DNA of 64,000 nucleotides from Owenia fusiformis (GCA_903813345.2 CAIIXF020000001.1:50549885-50613884), one strand, 5' to 3'; positions 47,701 to 60,568 are shown, counted from the first letter of the stretch. Translations and numbers: made by a program. The notes: a model not told the origin generated them from the sequence alone.

Positions 47701-50700
47701 AAAAAAACTGTGTTTTTAGTAGGCTTATACCATTGGGAAATATGAAATAAATGGTATCAGAGCTACAGGTAGTGAATAAAAACCTGTGTTTTGGTAGGCT
47801 TATGCCATTGGGAAATATGAAATAAATGGTATCAGAGCTACAGGTAGTGAATAAAAAAACTGTGTTTTTAGTAGGCTTATGCCATTGGGAAATATGAAAC
47901 AAATGGTATCAGAGCTACAGGTAGTGAATAAAAAAACTGTGTTTTTAGTAGGCTTATGCCATTGGGAAATATGAAATAAATGGTATCAGAGCTACAGGTA
48001 GTGAATAATAAAAACCTGTGTTTTTAGTAGGCTTATGCCATTGGGAAATATGAAATAAATGGTATCAGAGCTACAGGTAGTGAATAATAAAAACTGTGTT
48101 TCTTAGTAGGCTTATGCCATTGGGAAATATGAAATAAATTGTATCAGAGCTACAGGTAGTGAATAAAAAAAACTGTGTTTTTAGTAGGCTTATGCCATTG
48201 GGAAATATGAAATAAATGGTATCAGAGCTACAGGTAGTGAATAATAAAAACCTGTGTTTTTAGTAGGCTTATGCCATTGGGAAATATTAAATAAATGGTA
48301 TCAGAGCTACAGGTAGTGAATAAAAAAAACTGTGTTTTTAGTAGGCTTATGCCATTGGGAAATATGAAATAAATGGTATCAGAGCTACAGGTAGTGAATA
48401 ATAAAAACTGTGTTTCTTAGTAGGCTTATGCCATTGGGAAATATGAAATAAATGGTATCAGAGCTACAGGTAGTGAATAAAAAAAACTGTGTTTTTAGTA
48501 GGCTTATGCCATTAGGAAATATGAAATAAATGGTATCAGAGCTACAGGTAGTGAATAAAAAAAACTGTGTTTCTTAGTAGGCTTATGCAATTGGGAAATA
48601 TGAAATAAATGGTATCAGAGCTACAGGTAGTGAATAATAAAAACCTGTGTTTTTAGTAGGCTTATGCCATTGGGAAATATTAAATAAATGGTATCAGAGC
48701 TACAGGTAGTGAATAAAATAAACTGTGTTTCTTAGTAGGCTTATGCCATTGGGAAATATGAAATAAATGGTATCAGAGCTACAGGTAGTGAATAATAAAA
48801 ACTGTGTTTTTAGTAGGCTTATGCCATTGGGAAATATGAAATAAATGGTATCAGAGCTACAGGTAGTGAATAATAAAAACCTGTGTTTTTAGTAGGCTTA
48901 TGCCATTGGGAAATATGAAATAAATGGTATCAGAGCTACAGGTAGTGAATAATAAAAACCTGTGTTTTTAGTAGGCTTATGCCATTGGGAAATATGAAAT
49001 AAATGGTATCAGAGCTACAGGTAGTGAATAATAAAACCTGTGTTTTTAGTAGGCTTATGCCATTGGGAAATATGAAATAAATGGTATCAGAGCTACAGGT
49101 AGTGAATAATAAAAACTGTGTTTCTTAGTAGGCTTATGCCATTGGGAAATATGAAATAAATGGTATCAGAGCTACAGGTAGTGAATAATAAAAACTGTGT
49201 TTCTTAGTAGGCTTATGCCATTGGGAAATATGAAATAAATGGTATCAGAGCTACAGGTAGTGAATAATAAAAACCTGTGTTTTTAGTAGGCTTATGCCAT
49301 TGGGAAATATGAAATAAATGGTATCAGAGCTACAGGTAGTGAATAATAAAAACCTGTGTTTTTGGTAGGCTTATGCAATGGGAAATATGAAACAAATGGT
49401 ATCAGAGCTACAGGTAGTGAATAAAAAAAACTGTGTTTTTAGTAGGCTTATGCCATTGGGAAATATGAAATAAATGGTATCAGAGCTACAGGTAGTGAAT
49501 AAAAAAAACTGTGTTTTTAGTAGGCTTATGCAATTAGGAAATATGAAACAAATGGTATCAGAGCTACAGGTAGTGAATAAAAAAAACTGTGTTTTTAGTA
49601 GGCTTATGCCATTGGGAAATATGAAATAAATGGTATCAGAGCTACAGGTAGTGAATAAAAAAAAACTGTGTTTTTAGTAGGCTTATGCCATTGGGAATTA
49701 TGAAATAAATGGTATCAGAGCTACAGGTAGTGAATAAAAAAACTGTGTTTTTAGTAGGCTTATGCCATTGGGAAATATGAAACAAATAGTATCAGAGCTA
49801 CAGGTAGTGAATAAGAAAAACCTGTGTTTTTAGTAGGCTTATGCCATTGGGAATTATGAAATAAATGGTAACAGAGCTACAGGTAGTGAATAAAAAAAAC
49901 TGTGTTTTTAGTAGGCTTATGCCATTAGGAAATATGAAATAAATGGTATCAGAGCTACAGGTAGTGAATAAAAAAACTGTGTTTTTAGTAGGCTTATGCC
50001 ATTGGGAAATATGAAACAAATGGTATCAGAGCTACAGGTAGTGAATAAAAAAACTGTGTTTTTAGTAGGCTTATGCCATTGGGAAATATGAAACAAATGG
50101 TATCAGAGCTACAGGTAGTGAATAAAAAAACTGTGTTTTTAGTAGGCTTATGCCATTGGGAAATATGAAATAAATGGTATCAGAGCTACAGGTAGTGAAT
50201 AAAAACCTGTGTTTTTGGTAGGCTTATGCCATTGGGAAATATGAAATAAATGGTATCAGAGCTACAGGTAGTGAATAAAAAAACTGTGTTTTTAGTAGGC
50301 TTATGCCATTTGGAAATATGAAACAAATGGTATCAGAGCTACAGGTAGTGAATAAAAAAACTGTGTTTTTAGTAGGCTTATGCCATTGGGAAATATGAAA
50401 TAAATGGTATCAGAGCTACAGGTAGTGAATAAAAAAAACTGTGTTTTTAGTAGGCTTATGCCATTGGGAAATATGAAACAAATGGTATCAGAGCTACAGG
50501 TAGTGAATAAAAAAAACTGTGTTTTTAGTAGGCTTATGCCATTGGGAAATATGAAATAAATGGTATCAGAGCTACAGGTAGTGAATAAAAAAAACTGTGT
50601 TTTTTGTAGGCTTATGCCATTGGGAAATATGAAATAAATGGTATCAGAGCTACAGGTAGTGAATAAAAAAACTGTGTTTTTAGTAGGCTTATGCCATTGG

Positions 50701-50712
50701 GAAATATGAAAT
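41785..50712. repeat. 8.9-kb minisatellite, 78-79-bp unit, about 114 copies
   Basis: The unit starts ATGGTATCAGAGCTACAGGT, passes through AGTGAATAATAAAAACTGTG and AGGCTTATGCCATTGGGAAA, and ends ATATGAAATAA. Variants combine AATAATAAAAA or AATAAAAAAAA, CTGTG or CCTGTG, TTTTTAG or TTTCTTAG, and ATAAATGG or ACAAATGG. About 46.1-48.0 kb and 48.5-50.4 kb carry the same order of variants 2423 bp apart, showing a recent block duplication of ~31 units. The - strand frames through the array (for example 46907-47362) exist only because many units are multiples of 3. It ends directly against a dispersed-repeat copy. Confidence 0.97.
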
Positions 50713-50830
50713 GAAGCATTAACAAGCAAAATGTCATCACACACCATTTATTACAGATACCAAAAGCCAACCGCTGAACACCGTCCACAAAAAAGTTCAA
50801 GACTATAACAATATGTCACACTTCTGGCGG
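50713..50830 (+). repeat. Dispersed intronic repeat, copy 3
   Basis: AAGCATTAACAAGCAAAATG, then TCATCACACACCATTTATTACAGATACC, CCAACCGCTGAACACCGTCC, ACAAAAAAGTT and ACTATAACAATATGTCACAC. It abuts the end of the large minisatellite. Confidence 0.7.
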
Positions 50831-51884
50831 TATTGACATTAAAATCTAACCTCTAGGACTTCTGGCCATCATGAAAATTTGCCGGGGGGGGGGGGGTAAT
50901 CCCAATATTTTGAACCACAAAACAGTGATCTTTCAATATATAAAAGCATGTGAGTGCAGCACTTAGGCCATAAGAAGTAGATTCTTTGTTTTGCGTCTCC
51001 TTGCTTGCACGATTTTGAGTAAATCAGAAAAAACAAACAAATCAAGATAGCAATCACAAGGGTCTCAAAGTACCATCGCATTTCGTTCAATCAGAATCAG
51101 ACGAAATGGCGGATAATTTGATATGCATCAAAATTGACAGTGTTATTGATTACTTTGGCATACATTGTTTAATTTGACATTTTGAAAATAGACTAGCCCA
51201 CTTGAAAACCCGATTTCAACCAATTGAAAATCAAGCTCTGATCGGTGAGCTCAAAGGATTCTCTAAAACTGATAGAGTGAAGACGAAGCTATTTTTTAAG
51301 AAGTTAAGTCAAACGAATACAAAGGGTAGGTCAGACAACTGACATTTAGCACTTATTTCTGGCAAAGATTCAAGTCATGTTTTACTTTTTTTTGATTAAC
51401 TGCTCTGTATGACAAAACTCCCTCACCTGAAAACATAGTAGCTTGTGATGTAAGTCATGTTTATAAAAATAACATTCACCCGATATTTTTGATTTATATC
51501 TTCTGTAAAGGTTTAGTGCAATCTGACATTTTACGATATATTCAATGTAACATGTACTATTAAAGGATCTGAGAAAAACCTAACAGTTTGATAATCAAGC
51601 CAATTTAATTTTCTGAAATAATATATTCTTTCATCAGATGCTAATTGTTAAATATTTGGCGATCAATAAAATAAATAAAAAATGGTGCCATTCTATGGAT
51701 ATATAGTGGAAAAGCTGATTTTTCATGTTGGAGATGGGACCAATAGTGGAATTATTTTTGTCTTGTGCGTTCGGTAGATTCTTTTGAGCCTGGGGAGGCT
51801 GCTTCATATCTCTTTATTAAGTTTATTCATCCCATATGTCTACTCATGTTAAATAATATTTCTATTGATTTGATATATATCCAG

Positions 51885-52035
51885 GCCCACAGCCAGGAGG
51901 GAGCTGGGGGAGCGGTCGTTCTCCCCCTGCCCCAAGCCAGAAATTCTTTCAAAATCATGCATTTTTTCACCATTATGAGCACTTTTCTCATGATTTTTAG
52001 CCAAAACTGTCAAAAAGCTCCGCCACGGTGAAAGC
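51885..52035. mobile_element. MITE fragment with GGCCCACAGCCAGGAGGG end
   Basis: The left end CCAGGCCCACAGCCAGGAGG is followed by a GC-rich arm (GGGGGAGCGGTCGTTCTCCCCC, itself a hairpin). The middle TTCTTTCAAAATCATGCATT is shared with 30855-31027. The right end is unclear. Confidence 0.45.
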
Positions 52036-53000
52036 TGACTCTCCATGCAATAAAGTTCAATCTGATATAACTGATTACATAAATAGTATAAGTACAATGG
52101 TGTCATTGAGTATCATTGAGCACCAACCCTAAAAATGTCAAATTAATAATATCAAATTAATTACTTGGTGTATATCTATTTACATTAGTGAACCATTATC
52201 TGAGATTTGCATGACAAACAATGTACTGGTATTTATATTTAATCTGACAGATTCTTTGGAGTTTTATGCCAACTGCAAGTACACATAAGTCAGGGTATCA
52301 TGACAACCGAAAATTTCACTCATTAAGGTTGCTGTGGTTCACTTCTCAGTGAACTTTCGAGTTAAATAAATTCCCATCATGGAATGCTAAAATAATTACT
52401 TGCATGATTTTTCATCATTTACAAAGACATCCTAACCTTATAAATGGTACTTCATTCTAATTTGTGACAACAAAAATAGACCCAAACATGCCTTAGGGAT
52501 AAGGTCATTGTACCAATGTATGCTCACAAATGTATTTACTAATTATTATTATAGGGAGGAGAAAAGGTTCATTATTTTTTTGTTGGTGAACATGACAAAG
52601 ACCAGGCAAATAAATTAGATAAATTATCCCGATTCCAGCGACAATATTGATAGGTTATTTGTTGATCTAAGAGTGCATAGGCAAAAGTAAAAAGCATCAG
52701 GGGAAATATATACAAAAGCTTATAACAATCACAAGAAAGTTGACGTGAAATATTTCTGTACTCCAAAACGTTAATTTACAGGCTTACTAGCCTAACCTAT
52801 TTAAAAAAATAAAATGCTGTTTCGCATACCCTAACTTCACAAATATATGTACATGAATTTGGTTTCTTTCCCACTCTCTCCTTGATATTGATAAAGGGTC
52901 AGCAGATTATTGGGCGATACAATTTTTTTAAAAAGAGGCAATTACTAATCCCTGGGCCTCAGGGTAAATTTTTATTTGGGGCTTCATGACCATGACTCAC

Positions 53001-53128
53001 CTCACAGAATATAGTTAATTTATCATCTGGAAGGAGACCATTTGCGTCATCTAACAGGAAATCCCTGCGGATGAATTTTTTAAAACCCCAATCTTTTCCC
53101 TGGATAAATCTGTATGCTCTTTGGCTCT
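53001..53128 (-). CDS. SPOP exon: MATH substrate cleft (residues 118-160)
   Basis: The acceptor TTATTTTCAG precedes exon base 53128, and the exon ends CTGTGAG before GTGAGTC. It encodes [17 protein letters not shown], then [18 protein letters not shown] and KLTIFCE. By human numbering Tyr123, Trp131 and Phe133 of the degron-binding cleft are all present, as are Phe125, Lys129 and Asp130, positions known to be mutated in human tumours. Only conservative changes are seen. Length 128 bp: two bases completing Glu118 plus 42 codons. Confidence 0.97.
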
Positions 53129-53207
53129 CTGAAAATAAATAAATTCAAAAAGCATTTTAAAAATACTCATGGCATAATGACAAAGCAAAAAGGCAACATT
53201 TAAATAA

Positions 53208-53335
53208 AAGGCATTGATATGCAAAATGTCACCATCTGCCATTTGTTACAGATGCAAAACACCAAGTGCCGAACACAAGTCTACAAAAATGTTGGAGCCT
53301 ATAATAATGTCACCACTAGTTGTGATTGTGACATA
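53208..53335 (+). repeat. Dispersed intronic repeat, copy 4
   Basis: AAGGCATTGATATGCAAAAT, GTCACCATCTGCCATTTGTT, ACAGATGCAAAACACCAAGT, then CTACAAAAATGTTGGAGCCT and ATAATGTCACCACTAGTTG. It shows both ends of the family: a GCATTAAC-like start and a GTCACCACTnnnGTG end. Confidence 0.75.
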
Positions 53336-53879
53336 AAAAGCTTATAAATCATAACTAACATTAATAAAAAAAAATAGTATGAGTAGCATAATACATTAAT
53401 CCACTGAAGATTGAAACTTTCTTTGCATAAATCAATATTGTAACGTTTAATCATATGGATCATGATCTGAATTTCAGAATATTCTTTGATAAAGTTAACG
53501 GCTGTTACTCAATCAAACAATAGTAAGAAACCTCATGTTTGTATTGTGAAAGGTTCAGCATCTGATAATCTCTCATAAAGCTTTCGTATTTGTTGAATAC
53601 GTATTTGACTCAAAAATTTGATTGAATTAGCAATAATATACTACTTATCAAAGATAATATTGTTTACCAAAAATGGTAGCCATTTTGAATTAAGAGCCAT
53701 ATTGAAATTCATTCTCGTGTAGACGTCTTTTTCCAAGTAGACATTAGCCTATTAAATTTGGACCAAATCTGATTACATATTTTTAAGAAAAATTGTGACC
53801 ATTTGATTTCAATGGCCATCTTGAAAATTTCTTGTGAAGAAGACGTGCTTTGTCTCTTAGGTATCAGCATAAAAATTAG

Positions 53880-54836
53880 AGCTAAAACGTATGGACTGGT
53901 TTTTAAGTTATGAAACATTACATTTTTATTATGTCAGCCATTTTGAATTTGATATATAGTAGGTTAGTTGTTGTACTGTTTTTGTAGAGCAAAAATGTAT
54001 GCACTGGTATTCAAGTTATGAAACATTACATTTTTATTATGTCAACCATTTTGAATTTCATATAGTAGGTTAGTTGTTGTACTGTTTTTGTAGAGCAAAA
54101 ATGTATGCACTGGTATTCAAGTTATGAAACATTACATTTTTATGATGTCAACCGTTTTGAATTTGATATATAGTAGGTTAGTTGTTGTACTGTTTTTGTA
54201 GAGCAAAAATGTATGCACTGGTATTCAAGTTATGAAACATTACATTTTTATGATGTCAACCGTTTTGAATTTGATATATAGTAGGTTAGTTGTTGTACTG
54301 TTTTTGTAGAGCAAAAATGTATGCACTGGTATTCAAGTTATGAAACATTACATTTTTATGATGTCAACCATTTTGAATTTCATATATAGTAGGTTAGTTG
54401 TTGTACTGTTTTTGTAGAGCAAAAATGTATGCACTGGTATTCAAGTTATGAAACATTACATTTTTATTATGTCAACCATTTTGAATTTCATATATAGTAG
54501 GTTAGTTGTTGTACTGTTTTTGTAGAGCAAAAATGTATGCACTGGTATTCAAGTTATGAAACATTACATTTTTATGATGTCAACCGTTTTGAATTTGATA
54601 TATAGTAGGTTAGTTGTTGTACTGTTTTTGTAGAGCAAAAATGTATGCACTGGTATTCAAGTTATGAAACATTACATTTTTATGATGTCAACCGTTTTGA
54701 ATTTCATATATAGTAGGTTAGTTGTTGTACTGTTTTTGTAGAGCAAAAATGTATGCACTGGTATTCAAGTTATGAAACATTACATTTTTATGATGTCAAC
54801 CATTTTGAATTTCATATAGTAGGTTAGTTGTTGTAC
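53880..54836. repeat. Tandem array, ~107-109-bp unit, about eight copies
   Basis: The unit contains ATGTATGCACTGGTATTCAA, GTTATGAAACATTACATTTT, ATGATGTCAACCGTTTTGAA and TAGTAGGTTAGTTGTTGTAC. The first copy (from ~53880) is diverged, with ACGTATGGACTGG. Later copies are near-identical, differing at ATTATG/ATGATG and CATT/CGTT positions. Confidence 0.93.
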
Positions 54837-55371
54837 TATAACGATACCAAACAACATAACATGATATGAAGGTTGGTGTGACCTCATAGTTTCATTGATT
54901 ATGGTGAGCTGGAAAAATAGTACATTGTCCTTATAGAAAGGGAAGATGTCAATGTATACTCAGATGAAACAAATTCTATGATAATCATGAATTATTCCAA
55001 AAATCAATTAATGTAATAGTTGAAGAATATGGCCTCTAAATGTGAAAGGCCAATAATCTACATCATGTTTATCTAGACCATACATAAATATTTGAAGTAA
55101 TGAATACTTTTTATGATGAAACTTTAAATACCAAAATCTTAAATGCAATACTAGTGAAGCAACTGTAATTTGTTGATTAGCCCAAAATGTAAACTGAAAG
55201 TAAATTTTAAATAAAAAAAGCTTTTAATCTATTGCATTTCAAGAAGGTGTGAAGATACTTTGAAAATGTAAATATTTGTCACAATTTTGATTTGATGTTT
55301 TAGTTTAGACTCATTTGATTTGTTTTTACTCCCAGAATTATTGATATGGCAGAGTCAGTAGAAATTAAGAC

Positions 55372-56740
55372 AAGGCATTAACATGACAAAATGTCACCAC
55401 CTAAAACAATTTGGTCAATTTAAAGCAAGTTGGAAAATACCTTTTGACCTTGAGAAGGTCATTGAAGGTCAAAGGTCAAATCTAAAGTCAGATTTGAACT
55501 TCTGAGAACTTGCAAAGTCAAATTTGAACTTTTGAAAAGATGTAGATGATGAAAAAAAAATTTGGTCAATTTGAAGCAAGTTGAAAACAGACCTTTTTGA
55601 CCTTTTTTGACCTTGAGAAGGTCATTAAAGGTCAAATGTCAAATCTAAAGTCAGATTTGAATTTCTGAGAATATGTAGATGATTTTGAAAAAAAAATTAG
55701 TCAATTTGAAGCAAGTTGAAAAAGACCTTTTTGACCTTTTTTGACCTTGAGAAGGTCATTGAAGGTCAAATGTCAAATCTAAAGTCATATTTGAATTTCT
55801 GAGAACATGTGGATGATTTTGAAAAAATAATTTAGTCAATTTGAAGCAAGATGAAAAATACCCTTTTGACCCTTTTTGACATTGAGAAGGTCATTGAAGG
55901 TCAAATGTCAAATCTAAAGTCAGATTTGAATTTCTGAGAACATGTAGATGATTTTGAAAAAAAAATTTAGTCAATTTGAAGCAAGTTGAAAAAAGACCTT
56001 TTTGACCTTTTTTGACTTTGAGAAGGTCATTGAAGGTCAAATGTCAAATCTTAAGTCAGATTTGAATTTCTGAGAACATGTAGATGATTTTTAAAAAAAA
56101 TCAGTCAATTTGAAGCAAGTTGAAAAAAGACCTTTTTGACCTTTTTTGACTTTGAGAAGGTCATTGAAGGTCAAATGTCAAATCTTAAGTCAAATCTAAA
56201 GTAAGATTTGAATTTCTGAGAACACGTAGATGATTTTGAAAAAATTTTTTAGTCAATTTGAAGCAAGTTGAAAACAGACCTTTTAGACCTTTTTTGACCT
56301 TGAGGAGGTTATTGAAGGTCAAATGTCAAATCTAAAGTCAGATTTGAAGGTCAAATGTCAAATCTAAAGTCAAATCTAAAGTCAGATTTGAATTTCTGAG
56401 AACATGTAGATGATTTTGAAAAAAAATTTAGTCAATGTGAAGCAAGTTGAAAAAATACCTTTTTGACCTTGATAAGGTCATTGAAGGTCAAATGTCAAAT
56501 CTAAAGTCAGATTTGAACTTCTGAGAACATGTAGATGATTTAGAAAAAAATTGAAGTCAGTCTAAACAGTATTTGTTAAGTTATAGGAAGTTGTAAGAAA
56601 TTGTTACAGACGCTGGACGCCAACCTCCAACCACCAACCACCAACCGCCAACCGCCAACCACCAACCGCCAACCACCAACCGCCGTCGCAAAAAAACGGA
56701 GACCATAACAATATGTCACCACTTTTGGTGGAGACATAAA
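55372..56740 (+). repeat. Dispersed repeat copy 5, enclosing a ~128-bp-unit array rich in AGGTCA
   Basis: The family start (AAGGCATTAACATGACAAAA, TGTCACCACCT) is at 55372-55405. The family middle and end (TTGTTACAGACGCTGGACGC, a CCAACCACCAACCGCCAA run, then CATAACAATATGTCACCACT) is at 56600-56740. Between them lie about nine units of ~128 bp: AGTCAATTTGAAGCAAGTTG, TGACCTTTTTTGACCTTGAG, AAGGTCATTGAAGGTCAAAT and TCTGAGAACATGTAGATGAT. The array therefore sits inside this copy. Confidence 0.85.
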
Positions 56741-56833
56741 AAATGAAAAACATATATTTACCAAAAAAAAATTAAAATGTAAAAATAAGTAGAACACAGA
56801 ATCAAATTTATGAGTCATCACTTACACATGTCA

Positions 56834-57184
<351 letters not shown>

Positions 57185-58825
57185 TCAAAATGGTCACCAT
57201 GTGAATTACCCAGCATGCCAAAAACCTAATCAGATCTTGGCACTAGTCTGATATTGCATCTAAAAATTTAGCGAAGGATGATGATGATGATATACAGATA
57301 TATGTTCACCCATTAGAACAAGACCACATCGATACAGCACTCTGAAAAAGTGAAATAAAAATTAGAAAACATAGTAAGATTAAAAGAGTTAGAAAAAACA
57401 AGTCATAAGAAAACAAACACCAGTCCCATATTAGGAACAGGTCATAAGACTATACATTCTATTTCAAATATCTTGTTGCTATTACAATATTGGTCCTTGT
57501 CCAAAACTATTATTTAATTAGTTTAGAAGAGGATATTATATAGTTTTATTATTTACATGCTGTGATACTTATTCTCTCATTGGTCAATTAGATACCATGT
57601 GACTAAAAATATATAGAGGTATTCCATGTCTCCCTGCTTCGAAAATGTGTGAGGAGTGTTACCGGCAGTGGCATCATTTTTTAGTGAATACCACTATATA
57701 TTCAATTAAAATGACATCACATCACTTAATTCCCGGGAATTTAGTAATAAAAAAGTATTTTCATCCGATATGACAGACATTGAAGTTGTATCAGGAAAGC
57801 CACCCAAGAAATGGTTCAATACTATATAACAAACGTGGGATAAAAATTTTACAAATGTATTCAAAATGTCAACTGTTCAAAGCATGAAGACATGGACTTT
57901 AACATGGAAGATCTGAATCTAATTTCTATATATCATGGTGTGACAGAAATCGTGATTTATTACAGAATATTGGCAAACGTTTGGAAATATGTTGAAACTA
58001 AACATCACATCGTAACAATATTGTGTACTTCTAACTTTAATATTGTGTGCTTCTTTAATGAGGAAATAATAAAACAAATATTGAATTCTGTGATCGTTTA
58101 ATATCTGTATATATTTCTTAGGGATGTATTATTCACCACACTCCTGTGTCTGCACTAAGCAACATGCAGGAGACAAGTGATATAATAGACCTAGAAAAAT
58201 GATATAATCGGTTACCTAATACAAAGGAGTGTGAAGAAGTAGATCACATCTGCATAATTTGTAATAACTAGGCTAGTTCAACTGAAAACATTATAGCACT
58301 AGTTTATTGTTCAATCAATATGGGCAATCAATGAGAAGACAGCCTCGAATTGCAGTTCGGTAAATCAAATTACAACAGATAACGAGAAGTCTAAAGGAAA
58401 GGGGATCATCATAAAAAGTCATGGATTGCATTTCGGCCAGATAAAAGCATTACAACGAGACTTAATGACTCAAAATGACATTGTATCCATCATTGAGGTT
58501 GCCAATTATGACCTGCATGTTATCTTTGAACATCCTTTACGAATCCCATTAACCTATTTAAAAACAAGAAGTTGGTTATGCCTGTAAGTGCTAAGAACCT
58601 AATGAGACACAAGAAGTACTAATAATTAATTGAACATTCATTTCTCCATCAATCAATCCATGGAATTATTCTGCTCTGTTTATTGTTGTATCTTAGCTCA
58701 TTTGCACATCTTTAACTACAATTACTTTACGTTCTGGATTAATATCAGGACAACATGGCTAAATGTATAAGCAAAAGTGCAAAATTGGGAAAGACCACAA
58801 AATGCTTCAATTGCAATTAGAAACA

Positions 58826-58975
58826 AGGCAATAACATGCAATATGTCACCACTGACCATTTGTTACAGACCTTGACTACAAAATGCCAAATGCAAACCAC
58901 TGAACAACGTCCACAAAAAAGTTGTAGATAAAATAACAAGATGTCACCACTTGTGTTAGTGACATAAAAAACAAA
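58826..58975 (+). repeat. Dispersed intronic repeat, copy 6
   Basis: AAGGCAATAACATGCAATAT, GTCACCACTGACCATTTGTT, ACAGACC, CCAAATGCAAACCACTGAAC, GTCCACAAAAAAGTTG, then ATAACAAGATGTCACCACTT and GTGTTAGTGACAT. A full-length member of the family. Confidence 0.75.
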
Positions 58976-59084
58976 AGAGTAAAGATCATGAAAATAAAAA
59001 TAACACCTATAAATAATAGCAATCTACTGGTGATATTTTACATCTAGCAAATATCATAATCATTATATTTGATAAGTGAAATCT

Positions 59085-59240
59085 GTATATCCAAACACCT
59101 CTCTAATCTGAACACCTCTTAATGTGACAACTTTGTTGACTCATATATAACTCATAAAAACCTTAAAATGTGAACACCAGCTAATCTGAACACTTTTGGG
59201 TGATCCTAATGGCATTCGAATTAACTAGGTTTTACTGTAT
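59085..59240. mobile_element. Diverged CAGTAAAACCT-type MITE
   Basis: The left end TGAAATCTGTATATCCAAACACC and the right end ACTAGGTTTTACTGTA, with repeated CTAATCTGAACACCT words, match the layout of the elements at 30408 and 39911. Confidence 0.45.
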
Positions 59241-60398
59241 TTGCAAAGGGGGAATAAGAAACAGATATTTCATCCTCATAGAATAAATTCCATGACGTAA
59301 TTCTATACCAATCAATAAAGCAAATAGCCTTGGTATGAATTCACTTAACCTAAATTATATCAGGTACACATATTGGTATTTGTATGACATTTCCTCCTTC
59401 CTTTTATTATTTTAATGGAGCTAAGTATGTTATTTCATCATCGATTACCATTTGGCAAACTTCTAATATTTTTGTTATATAATCTACATGGAAAGTAAGG
59501 TCAATCAAAGTTAATGATATTTTTACATTAGGCCTTTTAAATGATCAGGGAAATACAGCTGCACAATATCTTTATAGATACTATTTATTTGTTTTAATCT
59601 TCAGTTTCTTTACTCCCCTCCCATACGCTACTTACATATTTTTCACAGAATTAAACAAATAAACAAGAGAACACTTATCTTCGACTGAGTTTTATATATG
59701 TTACTGGATATAAGGGAAAAGAATTATTAATTCATTGTACCGTGTACTAAATGAACTATTATAGCCATTAACTAAATTGCACTTTAAAATAATTGTATAA
59801 AAATAATATCCTCTAAAGGTACGTTCACACCAACAGCAAATGCCACGCTTTAAATCGGCGAGCAAAGCGCCATCATTTTTGTCATTTTTCTTCATACCAA
59901 CGGCGCTTTGATGGCGCTTTAAAGCGGCTTGTAAAGCGGCACCAAAGCGTAACAAAGTTTGATTAAAGCGTCGGGGTCGTAATAGGTCGTAGAAAAGCTC
60001 AGAGTAAAACGGGATATTCGGCAAGAGCGCCAAAAAATTTTAAACTCTTAAAAAATTTTGGGCGCTCTGTTACGAATCGATTAAGCGCCGAGAGCGTATC
60101 AAAGCTTAACAAACCGTAACAAAGCTCAGAAAAACTTGATCCAAAGCGTAGGAAAGCTTAACATAGCTCTAAAAGGTTCCTCACGCTTTGATCCCGCTTT
60201 GATCAGGCTTTGTTACGCTTGAAATCACGCTTTGAAAAGCTTTGATAAGCATTATTACGCTTTGATGCGATTATGACGCTTTAAATCAGGCTCTGATACG
60301 ATTGCAAAATCTGTTGTGCATTGTTACGCTCTGTTAAGCTCTGTCACGCATTGGAAAATGTCGAGATCGCCGATTCCATGCCGCTTTTGATCCAATGA

Positions 60399-60407
60399 CT
60401 ATATAAA
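60399..60407 (+). promoter_or_regulatory. TATA-like box upstream of the small ORF in the TIR element
   Basis: CTATATAAA lies 48 bp before the ATG at 60455, with typical spacing for a core promoter and a short 5' leader. Its function is inferred from position only. Confidence 0.35.
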
Positions 60408-60454
60408 GATGCAGTAGATCCATAAAACCATTGCATCTTTGACTCGAGAACACG

Positions 60455-60568
60455 ATGGCAGAACAACGAGATCCAGAAATTCCAGATGGACCAGAGCATG
60501 ACCTATCTGAAGAAGACATGACGTTTGTCGCACGGCGTGATATAGCGTGTGAAAACTTTCAAGCGTAA
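60455..60568 (+). CDS. Short ORF (37 aa) in the TIR element, possible truncated first exon
   Basis: ATG at 60455 opens MAEQRDPEIPDGPEHDLSEE, then DMTFVARRDIAC, ending with TAA at 60566-60568 where the element's AAGCGTAACAAAGC filler resumes. The acidic, proline-containing N-terminus looks protein-like, and with the upstream TATA-like box suggests the start of a gene captured by, or left over from, an autonomous parent. The last few codons come from element filler. Too short to identify. Confidence 0.3.
   Translation: MAEQRDPEIPDGPEHDLSEEDMTFVARRDIACENFQA

Larger units (their letters stand above)
37546..53000 (-). other. SPOP intron, ~15.5 kb
   Basis: Donor GTGAGTC at 52994-53000, acceptor GTCTTTCAG. 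It contains a TIR element (37772-38164), a palindromic MITE (39911-40059), an 8.9-kb minisatellite (41785-50712), a dispersed repeat copy (50713-50830), a poly-G run of 13 (about 50884-50896) and a MITE fragment (51885-52035). The remaining DNA is AT-rich with no supported gene, including 41100-41780, which is rich in ATTA words. Confidence 0.65.

Noticed and set aside
46907-47902. Long - strand frames across the minisatellite (repeating MFHISQWHKPTKNTVFLF-like units)
   Set aside because: They follow the tandem unit exactly, break whenever unit length is not a multiple of 3, and have no start or splice context; they are a periodicity artefact. The same applies to 49798-50747.
41785-50712. CRISPR-like array
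   Set aside because: Units are contiguous without unique spacers, and the host is an animal; it is a minisatellite.
59701-60033. 110-codon - strand frame
   Set aside because: It overlaps the left TIR arm of the 59818 element and is made of its AAAGCG filler.
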